Below are positions 44,116-56,677 of a stretch of DNA of 64,000 bases, piece after piece (position 1 is the first letter of the stretch; every line of letters starts with the position of its first letter). A program made the translations under genes and the position numbers. This DNA is from Linanthus parryae (lineage: Eukaryota > Streptophyta > Magnoliopsida > Ericales > Polemoniaceae). Under the pieces are notes generated by a model. It was given only the letters and a program-made list of their open reading frames with translations, was not told the DNA's origin and did no database searches. Where the stretch lies: NCBI GenBank assembly GCA_023055425.1, contig JALGPY010000007.1, positions 12,534,001 to 12,598,000 of the forward strand. Direction: 5' to 3'.

Positions 44116-46397
44116 AATACCTCCACACTGAACTTTGCTCGCCCCGAGCAAACTCCAGCTATATACTACCACTGCATACTATCCCGAATCAATCCAAAGC
44201 GTTGTAACTGCATTTATTTAAAAACTGTTTTTGATGAGACTGGGCAACCTCTTTAACTCAAACTGGACATCATTAATCTCTCATATTTCCCTAAACTTCT
44301 GAAACTGCAGTGATCGGAAGAACTCGCGGCCAGCCTAGGTTAGGAACAAGCATAAACACAACTTACTTTTGCTTTTACATGCAATCCGAACGTATCCCTA
44401 ACGCACACCTTCCGTGCTTTTACTCTGGGTGTAATGTAAATCTGCCGGCTTTGGGACGGTAGGATAAGTCATTTAGAAGCGAAGTCCTAAACGTCACAGC
44501 ACACTCACAAGTACCCAAATCTCACACTCCCTCACCAAGAAGACAGAAACTGACCCAAATCACCTAAGATTCTAGACACTCAATTTTCCCAATCCTGGTG
44601 TAAATGCCGTTCTCGCGGCCACACCTGTGAAAGAATGTGAACTATTTATAAAATTTCCCTGGCCTGGCGTTTTGAAATAATCAATTAAGCACCCTGAAAC
44701 TCTGCCTTTGCTGTTTTTTTTTTCATTTTTTTTCTTCTTCTTTTTTTCGATTTCTTTTCATTCTTTTTTTTTTCAATGCGGGGAAACACAGTAATAACAA
44801 TAATATAAACCAGACCAGTTCTGCACTAAACCAAAAATATTGGGTGGCAGAAAAATACTGTAAATAAACTCTGAAACGACCACCCCCACACTGATCCAAA
44901 CCACGTAGTCAATCTTTAAAATAATTGCGCTTTTCCAACTGAACCTCCTCACTCCAAGGTTGTCTAACTAGCACAGCGCATAATCCAAATAATCCTATCA
45001 GCCCAAGTCCCCCATGTCGTGCGGAAAAATGTCACGCACTAAGGCTCTCCTCCTGTGCTCACGGTGTAATGTCGTGAGTCACCGCCACACCGAAGTGTGC
45101 TGCCGTCACTGTCTCACCCTTACACACCCTCAGATATAACGATAAAGATCATCCACTATCGAATATGACAAATCTGCTCTACCGCAGAAACTCCCTCAAC
45201 TCAACTCCCTCGTGCCATGACGCATAGGAAAGGTGAAAATACTAACAATGATGCGAGTATCAAAAAACGGCTTCCTAGGTCAAGAGGTTACCAAGAAAAG
45301 GGATACAGGATCAACTGGGCTCACTAGTGGACCTAATGCGCGAGACAGGACGTGAGGTCCCCTATGGCCTATCACTCCACCAAATGATGTGGTGACCGTG
45401 ATGGCGGGTTGACGACTACCTGGTGACGGTGGTCTGGCAGCTAGTAGGATACATGGCTCGGGAGACAGCTACTTGCATTTTATGACGTGCATTGGCTCTA
45501 TGACTCCCCTAGATAGATTCTCGCAGCTCTTCCTCACTTCAGTTCATCAATTTTCGGGAAATTTTCTATCATTAAGCTCTCTCCAGTTTTAGGCTAAATC
45601 TGTTTCCCATTCTCAAAATTTTAAATTTTAAATTTTTTCAATTCTTTTTTTTTCAGTATAATAAAACTAATGCAGTTACAACACCACCACCCCCACACTG
45701 GATGATGCCATGCCCTCATGGTACTAATCATCAAGGCACATAATCTGGATTGATGAGCTGGCGTGCCTCATATACTGGGATCGGGACGACCTAATGCTAG
45801 ACCGACCGCCTGACTTATGGCCTGATAGAGCCACTGGCTTGCTGGCTCGAGACTGGCCGTCAGTCAACCGGCTGGTAGTATACTCTGAAAAATAAAGCAA
45901 GAGACAGAAATTAAACCTGTTCACCCGGAGTCAGTTCGTACATGTGCTGAATTTTCTGCAGATTCCGGCAGAGAAGAACCGTTGACCGGTCGCCGGAAAA
46001 TTTCTCAACGGAAGTTGTCAACCTTCCGGGCTCTGTTGCGCTCTTCAAGTGTGCAATCCCCAAGCACCATTGTCTGTGACAATGTGCTCCCATATGGTCG
46101 AGTGTATTTTCGTACACCGGGGTCGATTCTTCAGGATTTTTCCAATCTTTCTTTTTCTGGCATGCTGCCACTGGATGACAATCTGCATCTGGATGCTGAC
46201 AGCGATCCAGTTTCTGTACTTCAGCTTCCTGTAACCTGTTTCCTGAAACTTTCTGCAGCTAAACATTAGCTCACCCTCATCTCTCCTCTCAAAATTATTT
46301 AAACAGTAAATAATTTAATAATTGAAACTAACTCCTAGGTTGGGTTACCTCTCAACAAGTGCTTGTAATTTAAGGTCGACGGCCCGACCCTGTTACC
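44116..46397. other. Non-coding interior of the pol-less element, 3' side
   Basis: About 2.3 kb between the end of the Gag-like frame and the 3' LTR, where a full Athila element would have an env-like gene. It starts TTGGGTTACCTCTCAAC (about 46,340), matching TTGGGTTGCCTCCCAAC after pol in the second Athila-type element (about 56,690), so the elements share this spacer and the pol-to-spacer interval has been lost here. T-rich tracts lie at 44,709-44,780 and 45,615-45,660. No supported gene. Confidence 0.5.
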
Positions 46398-48353
46398 TCA
46401 ACATTTGAGAAATTTTAAGGCTTCTTTATCTCTCCACTTCTTCTTCTTCCACCATCTCTTCTCAATGATCCTTATCTTACGTGCACACTCATTCTTTTGA
46501 CGAGATGAAAAGTTTCTGAAGATGATTTCTTTGATCTTGCACTTTTTCCTCTTGATCAGCTTCCACTCATTATTCACTGGCTTCTCTGTGAATATTTTCA
46601 CGAAATCCTGCCGATGAACTTCATCCCTCGATGCTTGCGTTGGACCCTGGAATTTCAGCTCATACCCAGTTGACTCTTGATGCTGGACAACCCATGCAGG
46701 AATTTTATCAGTACCCCCACACTCTGTAATTTCCAATCCCTTTTCTATGTTCTGTGCAACGTCACTAGAACAGTCCATAGAACAAGGATCAGGGGAATGG
46801 CCATGATCAGCTTCCGTGTCAGAGTCCTCACACAGCCGTCTTTCCAACTCCTCACATACTTGATAAACATACGACATGGTGATTTCTTCAGCAAGCTGAG
46901 TTGGTATTCCTACCTCAAGCTCATCCATATCAGTGGACACATTCTCGAACACAGTTTCCTCCTCAGTACACCCCCATTGCTCAATATCAGTGTCTTTCAA
47001 ATCATGCCTAGAATTTGAAATTGGTTGTGGTTCCATCCATGCAGGCACTGTTTCTTCCAAATCTGATTCAGAATCTGAGTCCTCATAATAATGAAATACC
47101 TGAGATGGCTCTTGAATAGTGCACACTTCTCTTGGCTCGGGCACCTCTTCTTCCATGACAGCAACCTGTGATGCAGTTTCTATTTGTTCCTGCGCCATCT
47201 TTGCAAAAAAGCCCTTCTGCATCTCCAGCACTGCTGGAAGCAAGTGAGGAATATATGAGTCTGTTTCCTGTGGCGCGGGTACTGGATTAATTTCAGGCTG
47301 AACTGGTCCTGATGATGTCACAGTCTGCACTTCTTGAAATTCTGGTGGCATGAACCCTGTCTGCGGTTCCTGTGTATCTGCTGCAATCCATGTCTGAGAA
47401 GTTTCCTGACACTGTTTTGCAACTGGGAACATGTCGCTGTTGAGCTCTCTCACCCCTGCTGACATCTTTGAAATCTGGTCTAAGTGTGCTGAAACTGATT
47501 TCTCAGAGTCCTTCATCATGCCCTGTAATTCAGACATCTCTGGGGATGAAACTTGTTGATTTGGTGTTTCATATTGCTCCATGTTCTGAATCGTGCTATG
47601 TTCTTGCTTAACCAAGAATCTTATCAATTCATATGCCCATTCTGAATCGCAATTAGATAGGAAATTGCCCCCTGCTTCTCTATCCATCTTGTCTCTATTG
47701 GGTTGTGCAAGTGAATGATAGAAGACCCTGATTATCTGTCCTTTGTCAAAACCATGGTTGGGGCATTTTCGTAGCAAACGATTGAAGCGCTCCCATGATT
47801 TGATAAGTGATTCGTCCTGCATTTTTCTAAACGTCCAAATCGCATTCTGAAGCTGGATCACACGTGAGACAGGATAGAACTTACTCATGAACTGTGAGAC
47901 ACACTCTTCCCATGTTTTGATCGAACATGATGGCATAGAGTCCAGCCAATCCATAGCAGCTCCCTTGAGACAATAAGGAAAGAGCATCAGTTTGAGCGCT
48001 TCAGATGTGACCCCACTATATCGGATTAGCCCTTATTGACTCTGAAATCTTCCAATGAAAGAACGAGGGTCATCCTCATCTGTACCAGCAAAGGTGCACT
48101 GCTCCTTTATGAGTTGAATTGTTGACAACTTGAGGCAGAAGCTTTCTGCCTGAATAGGTGGCACCACAATTGCTGGCTTAGTTCCCTTTAGATCCGCCTC
48201 AAATGCCCGAATTATTGCTCTTCCAGAACGGTCATACGGCATTGAGATCGGGTGCGGTCTAGATGTTGCTGCCAGTGCTTTTTCTACGGCTGCAGCCACC
48301 ATAGCTTGCAGCTGCTCTGTTGTGATGCTAATTACCCCTTTGCCTTCTGCCAT
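46398..48353 (-). pseudogene. Gag-like protein of the pol-less element, one in-frame stop
   Basis: The frame starts at ATG 48,353 (MAEGKGVISITTEQLQAMV) and is interrupted once, by TAA at 48,033-48,035, then continues in the same frame to 46,398. The region GLIRYSGVTSEALKLMLFPY, then CLKGAAMDWLDSMP, QFMSKFYP and WERFNRLLRKCPNHGF is the Ty3-type Gag core (Retrotrans_gag). After about residue 260 it extends into a long acidic, E/D/S/P-rich part with no knuckle or protease, and ends in a strongly basic tail (KRKKCKIKEI, KRWWKKKKWRDKEAL). I do not recognise the extension. It could bind RNA or packaged partners in place of the missing Pol part; that is inference. Confidence 0.7.
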
Positions 48354-48515
48354 ATCTACCTGTATTCCTGTCAAAACAATGCTCCAGAAATACCTGTGAG
48401 GTAACTAGGTAAATATGAGAATAAAAAAAAAATCCAGTTTCTCTTCTTCTTCTTTTTTTTTTTTTTTTTTTTTTGAAAATCTCCAAACTAATTTCTAATT
48501 AACAATAAAACACTA

Positions 48516-48533
48516 TCCCCGGCAACGGCGCCA
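48516..48533 (-). other. Primer-binding site (tRNA-Asp) of the pol-less element
   Basis: TGGCGCCGTTGCCGGGGA on the minus strand, complementary to the 3' end of plant tRNA-Asp, as used by Athila-type elements. It is separated from the 5' LTR edge (48,540) by six bases. Confidence 0.88.
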
Positions 48534-48539
48534 AAAACT

Positions 48540-50570
48540 TGACACGATTTCTTACGTGTTACCGCAAGTGCACGGTTCAAGTAATATAGGGCTGGTATTT
48601 CAACCCCGAGTTATCGATCCCACGAGGACAGTGTTACTGTGTAATCAGAAACTGAGTTTAAAAAGTGAAGACAGTAAAAGGATTAAAAACAGAATTAAAC
48701 AGTATTTTTGTAATTTTCTGGTAATAAAGTTCTACTGTAAAAACTAGGGTTTTGGGTACCTAAATTCCTGGATCCCCTAGGGTTACTATTCAGCTTTTCC
48801 AGTTTTTCCGATTCAGAAACACACATCAGCTTTGTTTATGCCAGCATACCAATGATACAATCTCCTTTCGGTCTCATGCACCTGTCACTCTCCTGCAGAT
48901 TTTCGGGTCCTCTCGGTCCACCTAGATCTGCAGGTTCGTTCTAAGTCTGCTAGGGTTACAGGTTCTCCTCTCGGTCTCTCCCTAAATGTCTAGCAGTTAG
49001 TCTAATGCTTCTGGCTAACACCCTGGTTCTTTTCACCTCTCGGTCCATCAAGATAGGGTACTAAATCCTGTCTTCTCTTCCTAACTCTCACTGGCCACTC
49101 TCGCGCACCAGATCTTGTCTGTAGCAATCCAGGTTCGCGACTCCGTTCATGCATAAACAGTAAAAACCAAAGACAGAATAATAAATAAAACCTCTACTGT
49201 ATTAAGATTTAAACAATCATGAATTTGAAGTCGAGATAAACTAAGTTGCTGAAATCATAAACCCTAGGTTCACCGAGAACCTAGGTAAATTATTTAGCTA
49301 CTGAAAACTAACATAAATAAGAGAAGAGAATCAAACAGGTGACTGCTCCGATGCTCCTGCTTCTGCTGTGTCTGACTCTGATTCTGTGAATTCTGTCTGT
49401 CCTGTGTTGCCTGTGCTGTGTATCCTGAAACTGCTGGGCAGAGCTGCTTTATATACTGCTGAAGTTTCCCTAATCCTGTGCTGAAATTCCTATTCTGCCC
49501 CTGTCTAAACCGCCCTGGGAAGCTTCTGGAAATCCCGTCCTGTGTCTGAACGCACATCTGTTGACTTTGACTTTTCTGACGAAGTTTGACTTTTTCCACC
49601 GTCTTCAGAAATTCTGAAAATCTTGACCTGCGTTTGAACGCACAAAGGTTGCGTTTGAACGCACATTTTGAGAGTTGACTTTTTGACTTTGACTTCCGTT
49701 GACTTTTTGGGTGTGCGTCTGAACGCACAATGTGCGTTTGAACGCACATACTTGGTCTTCTGGTTGATTTCTGCCTGATTCTGACCTTTCTGAAATTTGA
49801 AGTTTCCTGCGTCTGAACGCAGGATGTGTTTTTGAACGCACATACTTAGTCATTTTCTGGCCAGTTTTCCCTGTCTGTTGCTGCACTATGTTGTGCGTTT
49901 GAACGCACAATGTGCGTCTGAACGCACATACTTAGCCAATTTTCTGCACTTTCTGCGTTTAGCCAATATTCGCCCTTTTTCGGCCTCCGGGACTCAGTTT
50001 TTGCGTTTGGCCATCAATAATGCATGCGAACATAAGTTATTTTTGACTTCGGGGTTGCGTTTGAACGCACATGTGCGTCTGAACGCACATCAGCGACAGC
50101 TCCAACTTCAAAACGTCGTAACTTCTTCGTCCGATCTCCGATTTAGCTCCGTGACCTATCGTTGGAAAGCTCTTGAAGTCTACTTTCATTTGCCACCGGT
50201 CTCACTCCAAAATTCATTGTAGAAATCAAGATATGATCAAAATAGTGGAGACTGGTCATTCTAACTTCTCCAACTTTGCGTCTCTTTACTCTGTTTTAGC
50301 TTCCGTTGCTTCCGAAGTTCGTTTCATGCCTCAAATCAACCGCTAAGCATCCGTTCCTGTCAAGACAACATGAACAACTATACCAAGCGATTATATATGT
50401 CATTTAATATCAATTTATGCACGAAAATGCCCGGATTTCTCAATTAAGCTCAAACTTATCTTTTTCATACTACGGAGGCTTTGTCGGCTAAAACATGCTT
50501 AATCATATGGAAACTCAACTTATTAAATTCTAAGATAAACTCACAGATAACTCATAAATGAGAGTTATCG
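48540..50570 (-). repeat. 5' LTR of the pol-less Athila-type element
   Basis: 2,031 bases, matching the 3' LTR over its whole length. Two hairpin units (about 40 bases) present at 43,580-43,620 in the 3' LTR are missing here, showing that the array varies by whole units. About 11 hairpin units remain at 49,543-50,092. Confidence 0.88.
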
Positions 50571-50575
50571 GCGGC

Positions 50576-50900
50576 TTCGAAATCCGCTGCTATGGGCCAT
50601 CTATGCCAGCGGGTGGAACATAGCCGCCGCCAAAAATGGTTCTTTAGCAGCGGGTAGTATACCCGCTGGCATATATTTTGTCTATTGTAGTGGTTGGTCA
50701 ATTAGCTGCTGGCATACCTACCTTACAGCAGCGGTTAATAAAACAGTCGCTGGTATAAGTCTGGTATAGCAGCGGGTCTTCGCAGCCACTGGTAATTCCA
50801 GTAAATACCGGCGGTTTTAACCGCTGGCATAGAATTCGTTTTAAAAATATATTTTTTAATACAAAAAGCAAGCCCATTGTGAGATTTGAACCGTTGTGCT
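50576..50900. mobile_element. CACTA-type subterminal repeats, right piece
   Basis: It continues the element begun at 41,994 and repeats TAGCAGCGG / CCGCTGGCAT in both directions many times, which can pair into hairpins. An inverted terminus TTGTAGTG lies at 50,685-50,692 but similar subterminal words continue to about 50,840, so the true right end is unclear. It is cut at 50,901 by the next LTR. Confidence 0.5.
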
Positions 50901-52654
50901 TGACAGCGTAAACCTATCTGCTTTTTCGCAAGTGTACGATCAAGTAATATAGAGTATGTAATTGTGACTCTGGTTGTCGAACCCACGAGAACAGTTTAAG
51001 TTGTTGCTAATTAGAATTAGAATTAGGCACAAAGTTGTAAAAAGGAGGAAGGTTTAGGATGTGACTCTACTTAATTGCAGTAAATAAACAGTAAAAAACT
51101 TATTTTATTTTTCTGTTGAATATTTTGCAGAAATTGTTGTAGTTGTAAAAGTCGATAATTCAAAAAATCTAGATTCCAGGATCCCCTAGGGTTACTCTCC
51201 AGCTTTCATGGTATATTTGATTTCAGAAACACGCAGTGGTTTTTTTTTATGCCAGCATACCAATAGTACAATCTCCTCTCGGTCTCATGCACCTATCACT
51301 CGACTGCAGATTTTCGGGTCCTCTCGGTCCACCTAAATCTGCAGGTTCGTTCTAAGTCTGCTAGGGTTACAGGTTCTCCTCTCGGTCTCCCCCTAAACGT
51401 CCAGCAGTTGGTCTAATGCTTCTGGACTAGTCCCCTGATTCTCTTCACCTCTCGGTCCATCAAGGCAGAGTACTAAATCCTGTCTTTTCTTCCTAACGTT
51501 CACTGGTCACTCTCGCGCACCAGTTCCTGTCTGTAACACTCCTGGGTGATCAAGCCATTCATGTATGTAAATAAAATCAAAGACAGAATAATAAACAAAC
51601 CATCCTGTATTAAGACTTAGCTAGCCATGCATCTGAAAATCAAAACAACCAAGTCTGCTGAATTCATAAACCCTAGGTTCACCGAGAACCTAGGCAAAAG
51701 GTCTAGCTAGCTTGCATTATTGAAAAACAACGTTTCATAAAGAGAGAAAAGATCAAACTAGTTATTTTTCTGAAAATACTGGAAAACTGCTCCAATCCTG
51801 CTCTGCTCCAACTTCTGGCTGCTGTGAAACTAGCTGCTGATGATGATGATAGCTGTGAGTGTGTATGCGTAACCCTAATTCAGTGCTGGGACACCTCCTT
51901 TTATACTGCCACAGTCTCCAAAAACTGATGCACGAAATTCCTGTTTTACCCTCGAAAAGACCCGTCCTGGAAGCTTCTGGAAACCTTCTGTGCGTTCGAA
52001 CGCACACTTCCTGCGTTCAAACGCAGTGCGTTCAAACGCACTGCCTTCTGCGTTTGAACGCAGGACTTAGCCGTTTTTTCCATTTTCCTCTTCTGACTTC
52101 CGGACCCGTGCGTTTGAACGCAGCTCCTCTGCGTTTGAACGCACCCCTTGGCCGTTTCTTCTCTTGAGTGTTGAGTCCTGCGTTTGAACGCAGGAAGTGC
52201 GTTTGAACGCACCCCTTAGCATTTTTCAGCACTTCGGCCTCTGACCCCCTGCGTTTGAACGCAGACTGCCTGCGTTTGAACGCACTACTTAGCCAATTTT
52301 CTGCCTTTTTCCTGCTGCCGCCGTCTTGTGCGTTTGAACGCAGATCCTGCGTTTGAACGCACCACTTAGCATTTTTTCCTCTTTTTCTGCTCAACTTTCC
52401 TGACACGCTGCCTCCCATCCAAGTTAATCTCATGCATTTTCCGGCACCTGTTACCTGCACATCATAACACGCACCCGCGATCATATCCAACAAACAAAAG
52501 TATGCACAAAATTACTCAAATTTTGCAATCATGATCTATAAGTCTCTGCCTCGTATCAGGTGGAAAATAAGCTGAAAATGGCCAAACTCAACTCTCACAG
52601 GGTTAAAACCAATGGTAAAAAGATGTCCCAGACTAATACATTTTCAAGCTGTCA
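50901..52654 (-). repeat. 3' LTR of the second Athila-type element
   Basis: 1,754 bases, TGACAGC at the minus-strand start (52,654) and CGCTGTCA at its end (50,901). The polypurine tract complement (ACCCCCACACT) follows at 52,658. It carries about 12 hairpin repeats at 51,988-52,365 including one perfect 16-base palindrome, GTGCGTTCGAACGCAC. Parts resemble the LTRs at 42,040 and 48,540 (GGATCCCCTAGGGTTACT, CTCTCGGTC words) but it is a different family. Confidence 0.82.
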
Positions 52655-53922
52655 AAATACCCCCACACTTATCTCTGCTCGTCCCGAGCAGACCCTTGCA
52701 TACTGCCTTGCAGACCCATTTTTTTTGCATACTTTAATTGCATACTTCCCCTCTTTCACAGATTCAAGACACAGACCAAAACACTCAATAGACGACTGAC
52801 TCAGATACAGAATATACACAAACTGACTCAAGACACAGCTACAAATTTTTTTTTTGTTTTTTTTTTATATTTATATATATTTCCGAAATTGGGCAACCTC
52901 TCTATCATAAACTGAAATCATCAAATCCTCACAAGCTCATTTCGAAATTTCACAACACGCAGCAAGAAATGATATAAACTGATCCTATGCACAAACTCAC
53001 TAAGGTATCCCTAAACATTCACCAAACCATCCAAGATAAAGCACGTCTTTTGACTTAGAGGGTCCAGGCATCTATAGTCAACAGATAATTTTTCTTCGCC
53101 AAGTCATTTGAGGTTTTCAGACCCTCTTAGCTGTTATTGCGTTTGTTTTGCAAATTGTCCCATTGCTGGGAGACACAACTCCTGTGTAATACGGCTTGAC
53201 TTTAATTTCCCTCTTAAGCTCTAAATTGGATTGAATCCAAATTTTCCATGTGAATGGATTGTATCCCTCTGTTTTTTACAACTGTGCAGTAGAGCGTTAA
53301 GAGTGTGGGCTTTTTAGGATTTTCTCTTGGAACCACCTTAAGGGATGGTGGTGTACATTCTCCAACTTCGCTTAGGCTACAGATTTGTACCACATAAAAC
53401 CGACTCTACACGAAGGTCCACCCCAGATTCCAAGAGTCCACCAGTTTCCACGGGAAACAGAATATTCAACTATCTAAAGACCAAATCTGCCTAGCACACT
53501 AGAGAAGTCAAAAGTATGCCTGTTATATACTTTCCACATTCCTGAATACCCGGGATAGCCTGTCGTGAGAATTGTGCACAAAATACTAAAATTTGAAGTA
53601 TCCCTGCTACGGTGCTTCCTACTCTCATAAGCTCTTTCATTGGATTCTCTTCAGTTTCTAGGTCCTAAGTTGCCCTTTCTCAAATTTTTTTTTTTTGATT
53701 AATTTATTTATTATTATTTTTTATTTTATATATATATATATATATTTTTTTTTTTATCATGCAAGGTCAGAAAGGTTGGTGGGTCGACTCAACATATGAA
53801 ACGTGCTGACTCAAAAAATGAAAATAAAATGAAAAATAAAATTGACAAAAATATGCTGACATGGCTATGCAGGAGGACACGATTCCCCACCCCCACACTA
53901 GAGGTGGCGCGACCTCGCGACT
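52655..53922. other. Non-coding interior of the second Athila-type element, env to 3' LTR
   Basis: No supported gene. Contains the CCCCCACACTTATCTCTGCTCG tract, which parallels CCTCCACACTGAACTTTGCTCG in the pol-less element, and AT-rich simple sequence at 53,685-53,755 including a (TA)n run. Confidence 0.5.
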
Positions 53923-55599
53923 CTACTGATCTGGCCTGTAACTCGAATCTGTGTTCTCCGGAGTAGACTGGTCAGTCGGCTCGGGAGATGGTGAAGGGGT
54001 TCGCCCTCTGGCGCGTTTCCTCGCAGCATGGCGTGCTGCGGCAGCGGTACCAGCGTGGCTGGCACCGGGATGGGCACTGCTGGCCCCTGGGTCTGCATGC
54101 TCTCTCCTAGGTGGGTACTGGGTACCGGGTCTGCCGGGGTCACCGACACTGTCTGCATGTTCAGGGCTCGGTGTGGGGTCATGGCCAGAGAAGCTATCAT
54201 ATGGCCGGCTATCCTCCATTGTCCAGCTTGGACAATTATCACTCGAATAGCGGTCCGGAAAATTAAACCGCTTACCACGCATGTTGCTCTGAATTTCAGC
54301 AAGTGCCGACTCATGAGCTCTCATGGCGGCTGTGTGAGCGTGGTAGATATGCTTCTGGGTCTTGAACAATTTGCCAAGACCCCTGGCCATTTTCTTGACC
54401 GTCCTTACCAGGTAGTTCTGTACTTTTTCTTGGGCCTTAATTTTCTTTCTGACCCACTCCTCATGCTCAGTCCTCTCCAGGCGCCCAAAAGAACTGCGCC
54501 TGGCCCCTCTGCTGGACTGCCCCAAGTCAGGGTCGGCCTGCCTGTGTTCGCTGGAACTAGCAGATCGGGGCAGTGGGAAGGGACCTGGTAAGGCTGGAAA
54601 ACCCCCATCACCGGGAGGGGGCGGTGGCGGCATGCCAACACCCCCACCCTGAGGTGGAACAACATCATCATCATCATCCACTTGGACATATTCAGGAGGC
54701 CCGTGCACGGCCTCATGCAACGCACATCTCATGTTCTTGTACTTCCTAACCTGAATTGGTCGGATATCTCTCAGCTCGCCAGGAATTACTACCAGATAGT
54801 CCTATGCCATTTTCGTTAACATCCCCAGGAGACCCAAACCCTTCTTGCTATGAGTCTCTCTCCGTTCCCGGAAAAACTCACAAATAATCTCCGGGAGGCT
54901 CACAGGCTCACGGGCCATCAGACAGTAAACAAGCAGGGCAATATTATAATCAATATGGGTAAAGTGTTTTATACCCACAACTCTGTTGTTCACCCACTCT
55001 GTCCACCATCTCGCCTCTCGAATCAGGTAGGTCGACGGAAGTTTCCGGTAGGACGGACTCCTTTCAGGGTGGTACCAAGCAGCGCCGGGTACACCAGCAC
55101 ACAGGGTGGTCAAGATCTGCTCACTCAACTGCTCAGATGGATGACGTCTCAGTTCCTGAAACTGACAGTCATCCAACACTAACTCCAGGCCCAGACTCTC
55201 TCGGATACTCTCTGGGGTGATTCGAATCCATCTCTTTCTGCAGTAAATCCAGTCAATTGACTGGGCTTCACTGTTCATGCACTGCTGGAGATTGCTGTAA
55301 ATCTCCTTAGCCAGCACAGAACTGACCTGCAGGTTGGTAAACCCAGTAAACAAATCCCCAAAATGATCCTGCCCAGTATAGTCGAACAGTTCATCCCCCA
55401 TTGCTACCCTATCACGGGGAAAGGTCCTCTCGGCGGGTATGTCATACCGAATCTTTTTGTCTTGCAGAAAGAAACGGTGAGCCTCCATGTTAACAAACCT
55501 ATGGTCGCAGAAGTGGTTAGCCCTAAGCAATCGGCAGTCGATGATATTCAAAGGTGCAATTGCCCTATCCGGCCTCATGTAAGGTTGATCCACCTCCAT
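53923..55599 (-). pseudogene. Athila env-like ORF (putative plant transposon protein), one in-frame TAG
   Basis: ATG at 55,599 (MEVDQPYMRPDRAIAPLN); the frame runs to 53,923 with a single amber at 54,802-54,804. The first 265 residues, with FVNMEAHRFFLQDKK, EIYSNLQQCMN, RWIRITPESIRESLGL, AGVPGAAWY and HIDYNIALLVYCLMARE, resemble the plant transposon protein domain of ORFs downstream of Athila pol. The second part is D- and P-rich (DDDDDVVPPQGGGV, PPPPPP), then a K-rich segment (VRKKIKAQEKVQNYLVRTVKK) and a low-complexity RSPE tail. No signal peptide or membrane segment is visible, so an envelope role is not supported. Confidence 0.72.
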
Positions 55600-55994
55600 T
55601 TCAAGATGCAAACAGTAAAAATTGAAAATATGCAAAGAGAATGAAAAGATAGAACCTGGCTACCCGGAGTGAATCTTACGGGTACAGATCTGGAAATTTC
55701 TCTCTGAAGTGGATCTGTTGGTGTTTGGATCGGATGAGTTGGACCACCCCCACACTGTTCCTGACCTTCTGGTGGTCCTGCGGTGGTCGTCGGAGGCTGC
55801 TGGCGGCAGACTGCTCTGGCGGCTGCTAGGGCAGAGAGAATTTTCTAGAGAGAGAGTTGAAAACTGGAAGACTTGTGTGAAAATGAGTCACTGTCATCCG
55901 TACAGTATATATAGGCAAACTTTCAGAAATTGCAGAATGGCCCCAAAATTTCAAAATTTTTCAAAATTTTCCGAATTTTTTTGATCCCGCTCAA

Positions 55995-56570
55995 ACGTGC
56001 GTTTGAACGCAGCCCCTGCGTTTGAACGCACTGCTTAGATTTTTCTGGAAATTTTGAAGATCTGATGGTCTGCGTTTGAACGCACGGTGTGCGTTTGAAC
56101 GCAGTGCTTGAATGTTCTTTGAATTTTCTGGGTCTGATGAGTTGCGTTTGAACGCACATGAGTTGCGTTTGAACGCAATGCTTATCTTCTGCATCTCGGA
56201 TGAGCTGCGTTTGAACGCACATGGTTTGCGTTTGAACGCACGCCTTGGTCTCTAGAAATTCTCTACTGCTTGGTTCTGCGTTTGAACGCAGGATCTGCGT
56301 TTAAACGCACGTCCTTAGATTTTTCCACCTCATCTCTGTCTTCTTGCGTTTGAACGCACATGAGTTGCGTTTAAACGCACGCCTTGGTGGCTGGAAATTT
56401 TTCATGTTGATCTGCGTTTGAACGCAGGTCTTCTGCGTTTGAACGCAAAAGTGTTAACCGTTTCCTGGTCTTTTCTGTCCTTTGGTGGGGCTGCGTTTGA
56501 ACGCAGGGTGTCTGCGTTTGAACGCACATGTGCGTTTGAACGCATATCCTCTGCGTTTGAACGCACGCCT
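55995..56570. repeat. Hairpin repeat array between pol and env of the second Athila-type element
   Basis: About 18 copies of the 14-16 base hairpin TGCGTT-TG-AACGCA, mostly in pairs 6-12 bases apart, each pair followed by words like TGCTTAG, CCTTAG or CCTTGG. Spacing between pairs is 30-60 bases. A few units vary in the loop (TTTAAACG). Spacer sequences differ, so the units spread or are kept alike independently of their surroundings. Confidence 0.85.
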
Positions 56571-56642
56571 CTGCTTCCTGAAACACTGAGTTCAACATTA
56601 AATCCCTCTTTCTCACTTTTCTCTCGAATTATGAACATTGTA

Positions 56643-56677
<35 letters not shown>

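Larger units (their letters stand above)
42040..50570 (-). mobile_element. Pol-less Athila-type LTR element (complete, non-autonomous)
   Basis: 8,531 bases. LTRs are 42,040-44,115 (3') and 48,540-50,570 (5'). They start TGATAACTC and end CGTGTCA on the minus strand; one terminal base differs in the 5' copy. An exact 5-base duplication GCGGC flanks it (42,035-42,039 and 50,571-50,575). A tRNA-Asp primer-binding site lies at 48,516-48,533. The interior has only a Gag-like frame, with no protease, RT or integrase. LTRs differ by a modest number of substitutions and two indels in hairpin-repeat or A/G-rich tracts, so insertion is fairly recent but older than the Copia element in gene C. Confidence 0.88.

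Noticed and set aside
53923..55599. A true envelope glycoprotein
   Set aside because: No signal peptide, transmembrane segment or cysteine pattern; the position after pol only makes it env-like by lineage convention.
55995..56570. CRISPR-like array
   Set aside because: Palindromic 14-16 base units, uneven spacing, LTR or retroelement setting and a plant genome. No cas genes; spacers are short and irregular.
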